Positions 37,958 to 46,359 of a stretch of DNA of 64,000 bases are shown in pieces. A model generated the notes under the pieces. It worked only from the letters and a program-made list of their open reading frames with translations. It made no database searches and was not told the DNA's origin. Every line of letters starts with the position of its first letter. The stretch's first letter is position 1. Source of the stretch: Ignavibacteria bacterium (GTDB lineage: Bacteria; Bacteroidota; Ignavibacteria; Tepidaquicellales; Tepidaquicellaceae); the NCBI GenBank assembly GCA_041649015.1, contig JBAZNU010000001.1, positions 496,001 through 560,000 on the forward strand, read 5' to 3'. The translations under genes were made by a program, and so were the position numbers.

Positions 37958-38929
37958 ATGTATTACAATAACATACTTGAACTGATAGGCAAGACACCGC
38001 TTGTAAAGATTAACAACATTACAAAAGGAATAAAGGCGACAGTACTTGCAAAAATAGAGTTCTTCAATCCCGGGGGAAGCGTAAAAGACCGCGTCGGCCT
38101 GGCAATGATAGAAGATGCGGAGAGCAGAGGTTTATTAAAACCCGGCTCGACGATTGTAGAGGCAACGAGCGGAAACACGGGTATAGGACTTGCTTTAGCG
38201 GGACGAGTAAAAGGTTACAGAGTAATACTCGTTATGACGGATAAAATCGGACAGGAGAAAAGAAATTATTTAAAGGCACTTGGAGCAGAGGTTGTTATTG
38301 TACCGAAAGAAGCCCTGCCTGATTCACCTGACTATTACAGAAACAAAGCAAAAGCTCTTTCACAAGAAATACCGAATGCAATTAATTTGAATCAATACGC
38401 TAATAATGCAAACCCTTTTAGTCATTATTACGGAACGGGTGCGGAAATTTGGAACGATACAGACGGAAAGATAACACATTTCGTTTGCGGAGTGGGAACA
38501 GCGGGAACGATAACGGGTGTATCAAAATACTTAAAAGAGAAGAATCCAAACATAAAAGTGACAGGGGCAGACCCGGTCGGTTCAAATTTCAGACTGTATA
38601 AAGAGACAGGAAGCACAGGAGAAACAACGCTACATCAAATTGAAGGTTTAGGAACGGATATTATTCCTCCGATAACAAATTTTGATTATGTAGATGAAAT
38701 AGTAAGCGTGAAAGATTCAGACTCAATTAATATGTGCAAGAGACTTGCTTTAGAAGAGGGCATCTTTTGCGGAGCGTCTTCGGGTACGGCTGCTTACACT
38801 GCTCTTGATGTAGCAAAGGGGCTTGACGAAAAGGCAGTTGTAGTGTTTATCGTTTGTGATACGGGAGAGAGATATTTATCGAAGTATCATAACGATGACT
38901 GGCTGAAAGAATACAATTTTTATGAATGA
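37958..38929 (+). CDS. cysK: Cysteine synthase (O-acetylserine sulfhydrylase)
   Basis: PLP beta-synthase of 323 aa making cysteine from O-acetylserine and sulfide. Seen: [10 protein letters not shown], the PLP lysine in [16 protein letters not shown] (about residue 46), the substrate loop [13 protein letters not shown], the phosphate-binding [16 protein letters not shown], and [16 protein letters not shown] near the end. CysK and CysM cannot be separated safely. Thirty-three nt after the DUF134 gene, it links this cluster to sulfur assimilation. Confidence 0.93.
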   Translation: MYYNNILELIGKTPLVKINNITKGIKATVLAKIEFFNPGGSVKDRVGLAMIEDAESRGLLKPGSTIVEATSGNTGIGLALAGRVKGYRVILVMTDKIGQEKRNYLKALGAEVVIVPKEALPDSPDYYRNKAKALSQEIPNAINLNQYANNANPFSHYYGTGAEIWNDTDGKITHFVCGVGTAGTITGVSKYLKEKNPNIKVTGADPVGSNFRLYKETGSTGETTLHQIEGLGTDIIPPITNFDYVDEIVSVKDSDSINMCKRLALEEGIFCGASSGTAAYTALDVAKGLDEKAVVVFIVCDTGERYLSKYHNDDWLKEYNFYE

Positions 38930-38982
38930 CAAATTCATTTTCAAAGAAATCACTTTTTAAAAATATAATAAAGAAAAATATT

Positions 38983-39387
38983 ATGAAAGTAGCGATTCCA
39001 ACACATTCGGGAAAAGTAGATGACCATTTTGGTCATTGTGAATATTTTAAGGTGTTTACAACAAATGATAAGAAAGAAATTATACACGAAGAAATAGTAT
39101 CTTCACCAGACGGCTGCGGATGCAGGTCAGATGTAATTGAAAAACTGTCTCAAATAGGCGTTAAAGTAATGCTTGCGGGAAATATAGGGGGCGGAGCTGT
39201 TAACAAGTTAAGCAATTACGGTATAGCAGTCGTAAGAGGGTGTTCAGGCGAAGTGAATACTGTTTTAAATGATTGGCTAAACGGAAACATAAAAGACAAC
39301 GGAGAAATGTGCCAAGAGCATGAACATCATCATGAGCATAACCATCAACACCAACATAGACATCAGCATGGAACTGATTGTAATTGA
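38983..39387 (+). CDS. NifX/NifB-like (dinitrogenase Fe-Mo cofactor) domain protein with His-rich tail, copy A
   Basis: Protein of 134 aa in the NifX-like cofactor-carrier family (PF02579 fold). Start at ATG 38983 (MKVAIPTHSGKVDDHFGHC); the open frame from 38926 adds 19 residues overlapping the cysK stop. Domain features: HFGHCEYFKVF, SPDGCGCRSDV and LAGNIGGGAVNKLSNYGIAVVRGCSGEV. The last about 25 residues are nearly all His, Glu and Gln (HEHHHEHNHQHQHRHQH), a metal-binding tail. No nitrogenase genes are present. It closely resembles copy D at 47587, both in body and tail. Confidence 0.88.
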   Translation: MKVAIPTHSGKVDDHFGHCEYFKVFTTNDKKEIIHEEIVSSPDGCGCRSDVIEKLSQIGVKVMLAGNIGGGAVNKLSNYGIAVVRGCSGEVNTVLNDWLNGNIKDNGEMCQEHEHHHEHNHQHQHRHQHGTDCN

Positions 39388-39439
39388 ACTATTAATAAAG
39401 AAGAACCCACATTTTAAAAAAATTTAAAAATATATAACC

Positions 39440-40147
39440 ATGGAAGAAAACAAAGTAATTGCGATGCCGAGAATCGGCGAAAGCGCCCCTGAATTCAAAG
39501 CGGTAACGACTCAGGGCGATATTAATTTCCCCTCGGACTATAAAGGAAGCTGGGTAATATTATTCAGTCATTCTGCAGACTTTACGCCTGTATGTACATC
39601 TGAGTTCATGACGTTTGCAACAATGGAAGACAAGTTTGCAAAGGCAAACTGCAAATTAGTTGGACTTTCGGTTGACGGATTGTACAGTCATATTGCATGG
39701 CTGAGAACCATCAAAGAAAAGATTGAATACAAAGGTATGAAAGATGTAGAAGTAAAGTTTCCGTTAATAGAAGATATTACGATGGAAGTTGCCGGGAAGT
39801 ATGGAATGATACAACCAGGGGAAAGTTCAACAAAGGCGGTCAGGGCAGTGTTTTTCATCGACCCGAAAGGAATAATCCGTGCGATAATATATTACCCACT
39901 AAGTCTCGGAAGAAATTTTGACGAGCTTTACAGGGCGTTAATAGCGATGCAGGCAGCGGACGAGTTCTCAATAGCGACACCGGCAGACTGGAGACCCGGT
40001 GATGACGTGATAGTACCCACTGCGGGATCCTGCGGAGTGGCAAAAGAAAGAATGGAAAGCAAAGACAAGATAAAATGCTATGACTGGTTCTTCTGCACAA
40101 AAGAAATTCCAGAGAAGACAATACTTGATAAAATAATTAAGAAATAA
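39440..40147 (+). CDS. Prx6/archaeal-type 1-Cys-like peroxiredoxin
   Basis: Thiol peroxidase of 235 aa. Peroxidatic Cys in DFTPVCTSEF (about residue 53), fold blocks VGLSVDGLYSHIAWL and AVFFIDPKGIIRAIIYYP, and a long C-terminal part (TPADWRPGDDVIVP). The tail carries a Cys pair spaced as in the archaeal thioredoxin-peroxidase type (KCYDWFFCTK), which can resolve the sulfenate. It ends the plus-strand run that begins with the DUF134 gene, so it is plausibly co-regulated in an oxidative or sulfide context. Confidence 0.92.
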   Translation: MEENKVIAMPRIGESAPEFKAVTTQGDINFPSDYKGSWVILFSHSADFTPVCTSEFMTFATMEDKFAKANCKLVGLSVDGLYSHIAWLRTIKEKIEYKGMKDVEVKFPLIEDITMEVAGKYGMIQPGESSTKAVRAVFFIDPKGIIRAIIYYPLSLGRNFDELYRALIAMQAADEFSIATPADWRPGDDVIVPTAGSCGVAKERMESKDKIKCYDWFFCTKEIPEKTILDKIIKK

Positions 40148-40156
40148 ATAAATTTG

Positions 40157-40188
40157 CACCCTGTGTTTTAGAAATAAAACACAGGGTG
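40157..40188. terminator. Perfect 14-bp hairpin between convergent genes
   Basis: CACCCTGTGTTTTA / TAAAACACAGGGTG with loop GAAA, between the peroxiredoxin gene and the convergent NifX-like gene. The T tracts on both sides are short, but position and strength favour a bidirectional terminator. Confidence 0.75.
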
Positions 40189-40213
40189 GTAATTATTTGA
40201 TATCCAGTAAAAC

Positions 40214-40537
40214 TTAAGATAAATTATGATTCAGTTTTCTTAAAATCTGAAATAAATTTTTATATTTTGTGGGAATAATAACTGTTTGTATTTTGTATCT
40301 ATCGAGCATTTTTTTTACTGTTATTCCATAATTTCCTGACATAACAGAGGTAGCACCTTTTGAATGTAAAAATTCAACAGCCTTTTTACCTGAGTGTTTA
40401 ATTAAATCCTTACCTGGATTTTGTACAAACTCAATTTTACAAGAATCCTCGTGGACGAAGCAGAAAAACTTTGCTTTTCCAAAACACTCTTCAAGGGGAG
40501 AATTTTTGTTGTCTTTTTTTATTGTTATTACTTTCAT
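40214..40537 (-). CDS. NifX-like small protein, copy B (no His tail)
   Basis: Divergent member of the NifX-like family, 107 aa from ATG 40537 (MKVITIKKDNKNSPLEECFG); an upstream start at 40570 would overlap the DUF134 gene. Family features: LEECFGKAKFFCFV, FVQNPGKDL, AVEFLHSKGATSVMSGNYGITVKKMLDRY. It lacks the Cys-Gly-Cys loop and the His-rich tail of copies A, C and D. It starts 7 nt after the second DUF134 gene and surely forms an operon with it. Confidence 0.8.
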   Translation of the reverse strand: MKVITIKKDNKNSPLEECFGKAKFFCFVHEDSCKIEFVQNPGKDLIKHSGKKAVEFLHSKGATSVMSGNYGITVKKMLDRYKIQTVIIPTKYKNLFQILRKLNHNLS

Positions 40538-40544
40538 ACTACAA

Positions 40545-40955
40545 TTAATTGGGATTTGCAATGTTAACAAAATTATAGCTGTTACAAAGGGGACAACCTT
40601 CTTTATTTGATTTATTCACGATGTTATAGATACATTCGCATACCAGGCATTTCTGCCAATTACCACTATAATAAATGTTTTTGCCAGAAAGTTTTAAGGT
40701 CCTTTTTTCAACAAGCGAGGTTGACAATTTAATTCTTGCTCGTTTGTATATTCTGGTAAATGTAGGTCTGGAGATTTTCATCAATTTTGCTGCTTTGGAC
40801 TGGTTTAAACCTTCGTAATCGATTAACTTAATGGCTTCAAACTCTTCTGCAAGGAACAAAACGCTATCGGCATCAGAGTTATTTTTTCCTCCGGGAAAAA
40901 AACTAACCTCAGAATATGGTGATAATATCTTTCTTTGTTTAATCGGACGTGCCAT
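40545..40955 (-). CDS. Second DUF134 family DNA-binding protein
   Basis: Protein of 136 aa with the DUF134 layout: basic start MARPIKQRKILSPYSEVSFF, acidic linker LFLAEEFEAIKLIDYEG, helix-turn-helix LNQSKAAKLMKISRPTFTRIYKRAR (about 52-75), and a C-terminal Cys cluster KCLVCECIYN..GCPLCNS. It is clearly a paralogue, not a copy, of the protein at 37520. It forms a two-gene unit with NifX-like copy B. No palindrome like the one at 37493 was seen directly upstream. Confidence 0.87.
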   Translation of the reverse strand: MARPIKQRKILSPYSEVSFFPGGKNNSDADSVLFLAEEFEAIKLIDYEGLNQSKAAKLMKISRPTFTRIYKRARIKLSTSLVEKRTLKLSGKNIYYSGNWQKCLVCECIYNIVNKSNKEGCPLCNSYNFVNIANPN

Positions 40956-41089
40956 AATTTAATGTTATTCTATTTAGTGCTTACTATGTTTTAAAATGTT
41001 GTAATAATAGCGGCAAAGTTTACTTGCGAATTCAAATTTAGATGTAATTTAAAAACAATTTTATTATTAATGAAGTCTAATAATAATTA

Positions 41090-41635
41090 TTATGGCAAAA
41101 GAATCGCTGCAGATAAAACAGTTGTCCACAATCCATTTTTATCACCTTTAGCTGTTTGAGTAACGTTAAATGTTTTCACAATTTTTCCTGACATTCTGAA
41201 AACCTGCTCTCTTTCGTTCCAATTAGTTTCCATATCAAATTGTAAACCTAATGAAGATGCAAGCATTTGAGCGGCTAAATCTTCAGCATAGTCACCGCAA
41301 ATGGATTCTTTGATACCATGCGGGTGATATTCGGACAGATATCCATACTGCGATTTATCCGAAGGAATAGCAACTCCAATCGATGAAGCAATAAGTCGGT
41401 TAGGTTCGTTTGTAAAATTTCTTGCCATAACGGAAAAGGTAATCTGCCCCTGAGATATTTCTTTCAAACCATCATCACGAGATAATATTTTACAGCCTGG
41501 CGGGAATATACTGCTAACCATTACAAGATTACAGATTTCTATTCCAGCGTTGCGTAATGCCGATTCAAAAGAAGCTATATAATCTTTATGCTTTCCAACG
41601 CCTTTTGTAAAGAATATTTTATTTGGAACGAACAA
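41090..41635 (-). CDS. Pyruvoyl-dependent arginine decarboxylase
   Basis: Self-processing enzyme of 181 aa converting arginine to agmatine, precursor of polyamines. The cleavage site is [11 protein letters not shown] (Ser 41-Ser 42), which would yield the pyruvoyl group. [16 protein letters not shown] at the start and [20 protein letters not shown] near the end are family blocks. The start codon is TTG at 41635, giving [11 protein letters not shown] as expected. It follows NifX-like copy C by 6 nt, so they are translated together, an unexpected partner for a metal-cofactor-type protein. Confidence 0.9.
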   Translation of the reverse strand: MFVPNKIFFTKGVGKHKDYIASFESALRNAGIEICNLVMVSSIFPPGCKILSRDDGLKEISQGQITFSVMARNFTNEPNRLIASSIGVAIPSDKSQYGYLSEYHPHGIKESICGDYAEDLAAQMLASSLGLQFDMETNWNEREQVFRMSGKIVKTFNVTQTAKGDKNGLWTTVLSAAILLP

Positions 41636-41641
41636 TATTGT

Positions 41642-42058
41642 TTAGTGACGATGTTCTTTGCATTGTTTATCTGGATCGCTTTTTAGTTTATCATCCAGAA
41701 ACAATTTCACGGCATCTTCTGCATTCAATTCATCCGTAAATATCGTTTTAATACCGTTAGCATTTAAATCATCGATTAAACCAGGACCACCCGAACAACA
41801 AAAGAGATAATTACAGTCTTTCAGACCTTCAATAATTCCTAAATGTCTGCCACTCCCTTGTTGTTCGTGATTATGATGCTCCATGCCATGATGTTCGTGG
41901 TGCTGATGACCTTCCTTTTTGTGCATCGTATAAGAATTTACTCTTTTTTCAATGTTTGTGATGTCTTTATTGTTAACCTCAAAGACAATAAACATTTCGC
42001 ATTTCCCAACATGACCTGTTATTGTTGCTCCGTTGTCAGACGCTACTGCTATTTTCAT
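41642..42058 (-). CDS. NifX-like protein with internal His-rich loop, copy C
   Basis: Protein of 138 aa. NifX-like start MKIAVASDNGATITGHVGKCEMFIVF, then an inserted His-rich loop (about residues 47-76, with GHQHHEHHGMEHHNHEQQ). The second half is LFCCSGGPGLIDDLNANGIKTIF and VKLFLDDKL. Unlike copies A and D the His cluster is inside the domain, not at the end, with a short HRH tail. Its promoter carries the perfect 20-bp palindrome 27 nt upstream. It leads an operon with the arginine decarboxylase. Confidence 0.87.
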   Translation of the reverse strand: MKIAVASDNGATITGHVGKCEMFIVFEVNNKDITNIEKRVNSYTMHKKEGHQHHEHHGMEHHNHEQQGSGRHLGIIEGLKDCNYLFCCSGGPGLIDDLNANGIKTIFTDELNAEDAVKLFLDDKLKSDPDKQCKEHRH

Positions 42059-42084
42059 TTGTTGTTTAATTTAGTTTAATAATA

Positions 42085-42136
42085 GTTATGAACATATGTT
42101 CATAATTAAACTATGGATAAATGTTTATTAAATCAA
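42085..42136 (-). promoter_or_regulatory. Promoter with perfect 20-bp palindromic operator
   Basis: Palindrome TTATGAACATATGTTCATAA at 42085-42104. Read on the minus strand it is preceded by TTGATT (42136-42131) and TAGTTT (42112-42107), about 17-18 nt apart, as -35 and -10 boxes. The palindrome would then overlap the transcription start of copy C. The same design occurs at 46133-46183. Confidence 0.7.
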
Positions 42137-42263
42137 GAGTAAAACACGTGCCAAATACTGATACCACTTTTTCCTTAGTCGATTAAAACAAAGTAAAATA
42201 ACAGGTGCACCAATGACATTGCTATCAAGCTAAAGCAATAAAACAACCAGACGGATTTAGAAT

Positions 42264-42545
42264 TTAATCTTTACCACCACAATATCCTCTACCCCTACCT
42301 CTGCCCCTGCCACCGCCAAAACCTCTGCCAAAGCCGAATCCTCTACCGCCACTAAAACCTCTGCTAAAGCCGAAACCATTGCCTTTGCCACGATTTGAAT
42401 TATCTCTCTTCAATCCAGATGTTGTTTCCTTGTTATCGGTTACTGAGTTATCAGAAATGGTTGAATTGGGTCTATTGCATTTTCCTAATTTTTTTCCTGT
42501 CATTGGTCCATTTCCTACCGGACCTGTTCCATTTAAGTTTGGCAT
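42264..42545 (-). CDS. DUF5320-type Gly/Arg-rich small protein
   Basis: Protein of 93 aa. It opens MPNLNGTGPVGNGPMTGKKLGKC, the DUF5320 signature, has a polar middle and ends in about 45 residues of Gly, Arg and Phe repeats (GFGRGFGGGRGRGRGRG) with a final YCGGKD. A good ribosome site (GGAG, 7 nt upstream) supports expression. DUF5320 proteins have no known function but recur beside NifX-like and DUF134 genes in anaerobes. It heads the leftmost part of a minus-strand run that continues from 46014. Confidence 0.8.
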   Translation of the reverse strand: MPNLNGTGPVGNGPMTGKKLGKCNRPNSTISDNSVTDNKETTSGLKRDNSNRGKGNGFGFSRGFSGGRGFGFGRGFGGGRGRGRGRGYCGGKD

Positions 42546-42601
42546 TTTAATCTCCTGTTTTAAAGTTTAACATATTGTTTTTAAGTGATTTATTAATAAA
42601 G

Positions 42602-43579
42602 TCACAACAAACCATGATTTTTGTTTATTATGAAATAATTATTTTGATATTTTATCTTTTTTAGTATACCTTTATTTATTAATTTATTAATGGCACACGA
42701 TTCCATATTTGATTTTTTTAAAAATTCATCAACAGCATCATAACGCATAGGATGCACAGCCAAGATACTAAGAAGTTCTTTTTCTGATTCTAATAAAAAC
42801 GAAAAGTTAGTTCCTTCGTTTGATATTGCAAGTTTAACATTTTCAATATTATCTTTAAATATTTGAAAAGCATAATTAATTATCTTTTCATCCGGTGTTT
42901 TAACGAATGTTTCTGCAGGCGGACGCGTTGGGATTAAAATATATGGTATTGCAGGATTTATACTGCTTATGAATTTTGCCGTCTCTTTTAGTGATATAGC
43001 ATCATCGTTTATATCTTTCAAAAGCATTGTTTCCGTAACTAATTTCCCGGGGTAAGTGATTGCAAATTCTTTAACCCCGTTTAAAAGCTTTTCAAGTTCC
43101 AGGCTTCCATGAGGTCTGTTTATTTTATGCCATAAGTCAGGAATAACAGTATCAATTTTAACTGAAACCAAATCAGCTTTCATTAAATCTCTTCTTACGT
43201 CTTTGTCCCATAATAAAGAAGAATTTGTTATAACTGCAATATTAATTCCCAAAGGTTTTAATATTTCTATACTTTTTCCAATGTTAATATCGAGTGTAGG
43301 CTCTCCATCTGAAACAAAAGTTAAATAGTCTATATGTTCCTTAATAATTTTTAAACTCTTAACTTTCTTTGCTGCTTCATCAAAGATTCTTTGGGGTTGG
43401 AAAATTTCTTTTCTTTTTGTTGTTAGATTATTTGTGTTACCAATTTGACAATAAATACAAGAATAGCTGCATGTTTTCGAAGGGATATTATTAATTCCTA
43501 TGCTTCTTCCTAATCTTCTTGAAGGTACGGGACCGAACACAATTTCTACCTTATTTATTTCAATATTTGTTTTTAACAT
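42602..43579 (-). CDS. Radical SAM protein, COG0731-like, paralogue 1
   Basis: Radical SAM protein of 325 aa. I use ATG 43579 rather than the TTG at 43600. The cluster motif is CSYSCIYC (about residues 32-39) after VFGPVPSRRLGRSIGINN. The half GDGEP-type loop appears as FVSDGEPTLDINIG, and KIDTVIPDLWHKINRPHGS is strongly conserved with paralogue 2. A C-terminal winged-helix-like part (LLSILAVHPMRYDAVDEFL) is present in both. Related to wyosine-type radical SAM proteins; the substrate is unknown. It lies in the CGGC-DUF89-radical SAM run. Confidence 0.85.
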   Translation of the reverse strand: MLKTNIEINKVEIVFGPVPSRRLGRSIGINNIPSKTCSYSCIYCQIGNTNNLTTKRKEIFQPQRIFDEAAKKVKSLKIIKEHIDYLTFVSDGEPTLDINIGKSIEILKPLGINIAVITNSSLLWDKDVRRDLMKADLVSVKIDTVIPDLWHKINRPHGSLELEKLLNGVKEFAITYPGKLVTETMLLKDINDDAISLKETAKFISSINPAIPYILIPTRPPAETFVKTPDEKIINYAFQIFKDNIENVKLAISNEGTNFSFLLESEKELLSILAVHPMRYDAVDEFLKKSNMESCAINKLINKGILKKIKYQNNYFIINKNHGLL

Positions 43580-43633
43580 AATTCGTACAGTGTTTAGCAA
43601 TAGTGTAACTAATTAAACAATTAATTCTATTTC

Positions 43634-44080
43634 TCAATCATAAGTTAGCCTTGTTTCTTTGCTGCTTAACGTTGGTTTTAACAAATCGACCCATTCCTCG
43701 GATTTCCATGTTTTAATTTCTTTATGAGTTAAGTAATATTTTTCAGGGATAGGATGAGTACCTACAACAACTTTCAGACCGTGTTTATTTTCAACAAAAG
43801 ATTTGAAGTAATTTATGTTTGGGCAAGGAGGATAACCAACCAGCATTCCGGTTGCAAAATGAATTACATCGACTTGGTTTTTCTTTAGTTCTTCCATACT
43901 GTTTTCAATATTTCCTCCTGGGCAACCTCCGCACGAAGTATATCCTACAACTTCGACATCTTTATCTGCATACAAGTCGAAAGCACCCGACCTTTCTTTA
44001 ATTGCCCTGAAACATTTACCACCTGCGCAGCTTTTATATCTGTCACAGATTATGATACCAATATTTATATTTTCAGCCAT
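43634..44080 (-). CDS. CGGC-domain protein
   Basis: Protein of 148 aa of the CGGC family (PF08821), a putative metal-binding group. Seen: IIICDRYKSCAGGKCFRAI, the namesake TSCGGCPGGNIE (about residues 48-59), IHFATGMLVGYPPCPNIN and VVGTHPIPEKYY. Five conserved-looking cysteines could hold a metal or a cluster. It sits between radical SAM paralogue 1 and the DUF89 gene with gaps of 54 and 23 nt. Family call confident, role unknown. Confidence 0.88.
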   Translation of the reverse strand: MAENINIGIIICDRYKSCAGGKCFRAIKERSGAFDLYADKDVEVVGYTSCGGCPGGNIENSMEELKKNQVDVIHFATGMLVGYPPCPNINYFKSFVENKHGLKVVVGTHPIPEKYYLTHKEIKTWKSEEWVDLLKPTLSSKETRLTYD

Positions 44081-44103
44081 ACTTTTTTATTGTTTTTATT
44101 TGA

Positions 44104-44954
44104 TTAATTTTTACTGTACAATAATACACCTTTCCCCTTTTTATAACCCGACCTTCTTTCTATTGCTTCGCATTTAACTTTAAAGAGAAAGTATATTGGT
44201 CTTTTTTCGTCGATCAATGTTTCATAATTTCCCTGCCCTTTTGCAATTACAATATCGGCATTTTTATAAATATTTTTAAACTCAGGCGTACATTCTTTTA
44301 AATCAGTCCCCGCAATTGTACTGCCACTTTCAATTACTTTGCAAATTTTATCCAGATTGAGTTTCTTTGCATCCTTAAAAGTAATATCGTTTAATACCTG
44401 CCTTGAGCGGACAGCAAAAACCGTGTTCACATTCTTTAACTCCTTAATAAGGAGTTTGTCAAATAAAGCTTCTTCATAATTATCGCCTATGTATAATAAC
44501 AGTTTTGCACTTCGCAAATCCTTTTTAAATTTCCTTAAGGCGGATAACTCTATATCAGAGGATAAGAATCTGTTTATTTCGTGTTCCATTTCGAAATCAG
44601 GATTAGTACCTATATCAATTACATTTCCAATTATTGCTGCCCTTATTGACATCTCCAGTTCATCTTTTGATTCCTCAACAAGTATCTTTACATATTTGTA
44701 ATATCTTTTAACCTTTCTCAGGTTTTTTTCTTTAATGGGATCGTATAGATTAGTAGAACCTGTATATTTCTCAATAATCTTCTGAGATTTAGATGAAAAA
44801 TATGGCGCACTTTTATTAATACTTAAACCATAAATTTCTTTACAGATTTCCTTTAAAATTTTAAGTTGCAATTTTTTATTGTCTTAGTAAACATATTTGA
44901 TGTATTGTATGCCTGCTTTACAATGCAGGGTATACACGACGGGTCAAGGAACAT
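44104..44954 (-). pseudogene. DUF89/ARMT1-like metal-dependent phosphatase, interrupted by a one-base frameshift
   Basis: The long open part (44871 to 44104, 255 aa from a TTG) matches DUF89 phosphatases: IGNVIDIGTNPDFE, LLYIGDNYEEALFDKLLI and VIAKGQGNYETL. It lacks the family's N-terminus. That is found in the neighbouring frame from ATG 44954: MFLDPSCIPCIVKQAYNTS, with the CxxC start I recall for this family. The two frames meet at an A6 run (reverse strand ATAAAAAATTG near 44872-44877). One more A would join them into about 283 aa, the usual size. It may be a read error, slippage, or real inactivation. Confidence 0.75.
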
Positions 44955-44985
44955 TTCTTGTCTTTAATATTTTAAAAAGTTGTTA

Positions 44986-46014
44986 TTATGAAGCCATATT
45001 TTCCATATAATAATGTTTTCCAGCAAATTCAACTTCTCTAATTATTCTTTTGTCAATCATTTCTTTGAGTTTGTTCGAGTCAATATTATTTTTTATATAG
45101 TGTTTTACTGCTTCTTTACTAATTGGGTGAATTGAAAGCAACCCTAACAATTCATTTTCAAAATCATCGGTAGCAATAAATTCATCCTCTGTTGGACAGC
45201 ATAATAGTGTCGATTTTGATATTTTATCCTTTATGAAAATTTTTAAGTGCTCAAGGTCCTCTGGTTCCGGACTAACAGCGTAATTTATTTCCGGAGGGAA
45301 TATGGGTACTGTAAAATATGATACTGCTCTATTTAACGTGTTAAGGTATTCTGAAAGTCTTCCTAACTCTACATTATTGTCGTTTATATTTTTAACGATT
45401 GTTGTTTCTGTTGAGAGAGTTCCTCTAAACTCTTTCGAGAACGTTTTGATACCATCAAGTATTAAATCGTATCTTAATCTTTTATGAGGACGGTTAATTT
45501 TATGCCACGTTTCCGGATTAACGGTGTCAATTTTAACAGATACATAATCGGCGAATTTAATGTTTTCTTTTATATGATTATTCCAAATAAGTGACGCATT
45601 CGTAAAAACAGCTATTTTATAACCAAAATCTCTTAATATTGATATTTCTTTTGATAATTCTGTATCAAGTGCGGGTTCGCCACTTCCGGTAAACACTATG
45701 TAATCTATTTTCTTATTTAGTTTTTCTATTTCATTTAATTTGTTTTTTACGGAAAGATGAAGTTCGAACGGAGAAAGACAACTGTTTGTACATATTGAAC
45801 AGCAGTTTTTATTGCCTGAGGAACAATATATACAATTATATGAACAAACGTTTGGTTTTATATTGTTTACCCCAAGAACATATCCAAGTCTTCTTGAACG
45901 GATAGGTCCGAATACTACTTTACATTTAAGAGATTTATTCGAAAGAATATTCTTCTCAAGTAAATCACATATTGCTGCCGCCTTTATTTTAAACCATTGC
46001 TTAATATTAGTCAT
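44986..46014 (-). CDS. Radical SAM protein, COG0731-like, paralogue 2, with extra Cys cluster
   Basis: Protein of 342 aa. Start at ATG 46014, which has AAGGGG just upstream; a frame from 46053 also exists. The N-terminal helix (1-30) is absent in paralogue 1. The core matches it: VFGPIRSRRLGYVLGVNN, CSYNCIYC, FTGSGEPALDTEL, KIDTVNPETWHKINRPHKR and LLGLLSIHPISKEAVKHYI. Directly after the cluster motif lies SSGNKNCCSICTNSC, four more cysteines that could hold a second Fe-S site or a metal. A promoter with the 20-bp palindrome lies 119 nt upstream. Confidence 0.85.
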   Translation of the reverse strand: MTNIKQWFKIKAAAICDLLEKNILSNKSLKCKVVFGPIRSRRLGYVLGVNNIKPNVCSYNCIYCSSGNKNCCSICTNSCLSPFELHLSVKNKLNEIEKLNKKIDYIVFTGSGEPALDTELSKEISILRDFGYKIAVFTNASLIWNNHIKENIKFADYVSVKIDTVNPETWHKINRPHKRLRYDLILDGIKTFSKEFRGTLSTETTIVKNINDNNVELGRLSEYLNTLNRAVSYFTVPIFPPEINYAVSPEPEDLEHLKIFIKDKISKSTLLCCPTEDEFIATDDFENELLGLLSIHPISKEAVKHYIKNNIDSNKLKEMIDKRIIREVEFAGKHYYMENMAS

Positions 46015-46132
46015 TTTATACCCCTTCATTTCAAGTCTAAAGACAGTTAACATTTATCACTTTTATACCGAATTATTTTATCCATGGCTACTGCGATTAC
46101 CATTTGTTTTTTAATTATGTTTTATTATTTTG

Positions 46133-46183
46133 TTATGAACATATGTTCATAATTAATTTATGTAATAATATTTAACAAGTCAA
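46133..46183 (-). promoter_or_regulatory. Promoter with perfect 20-bp palindromic operator
   Basis: TTATGAACATATGTTCATAA at 46133-46152, identical to 42085-42104. On the minus strand TTGACT (46183-46178), a 17-nt spacer and TAAATT (46160-46155) come just before it, a good -35/-10 pair for the radical SAM-DUF89-CGGC run. It lies in a 306-nt spacer whose other side serves the PLP enzyme at 46360. Confidence 0.72.
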
Positions 46184-46359
46184 GCGAATAAATCATTCTT
46201 ATAAATATTGTTTAAAAAGTGTTTTGCAACAACTTTAGAGAGTTCAAGAGAAAACACACCTATTGTCAGAGCATCATAACAATAAATGGTTAAAGAAAAC
46301 AATTAAGTTGTAACAGAATTAAATAATTATAAAACATTTAACAAATTAACTATCGAACA

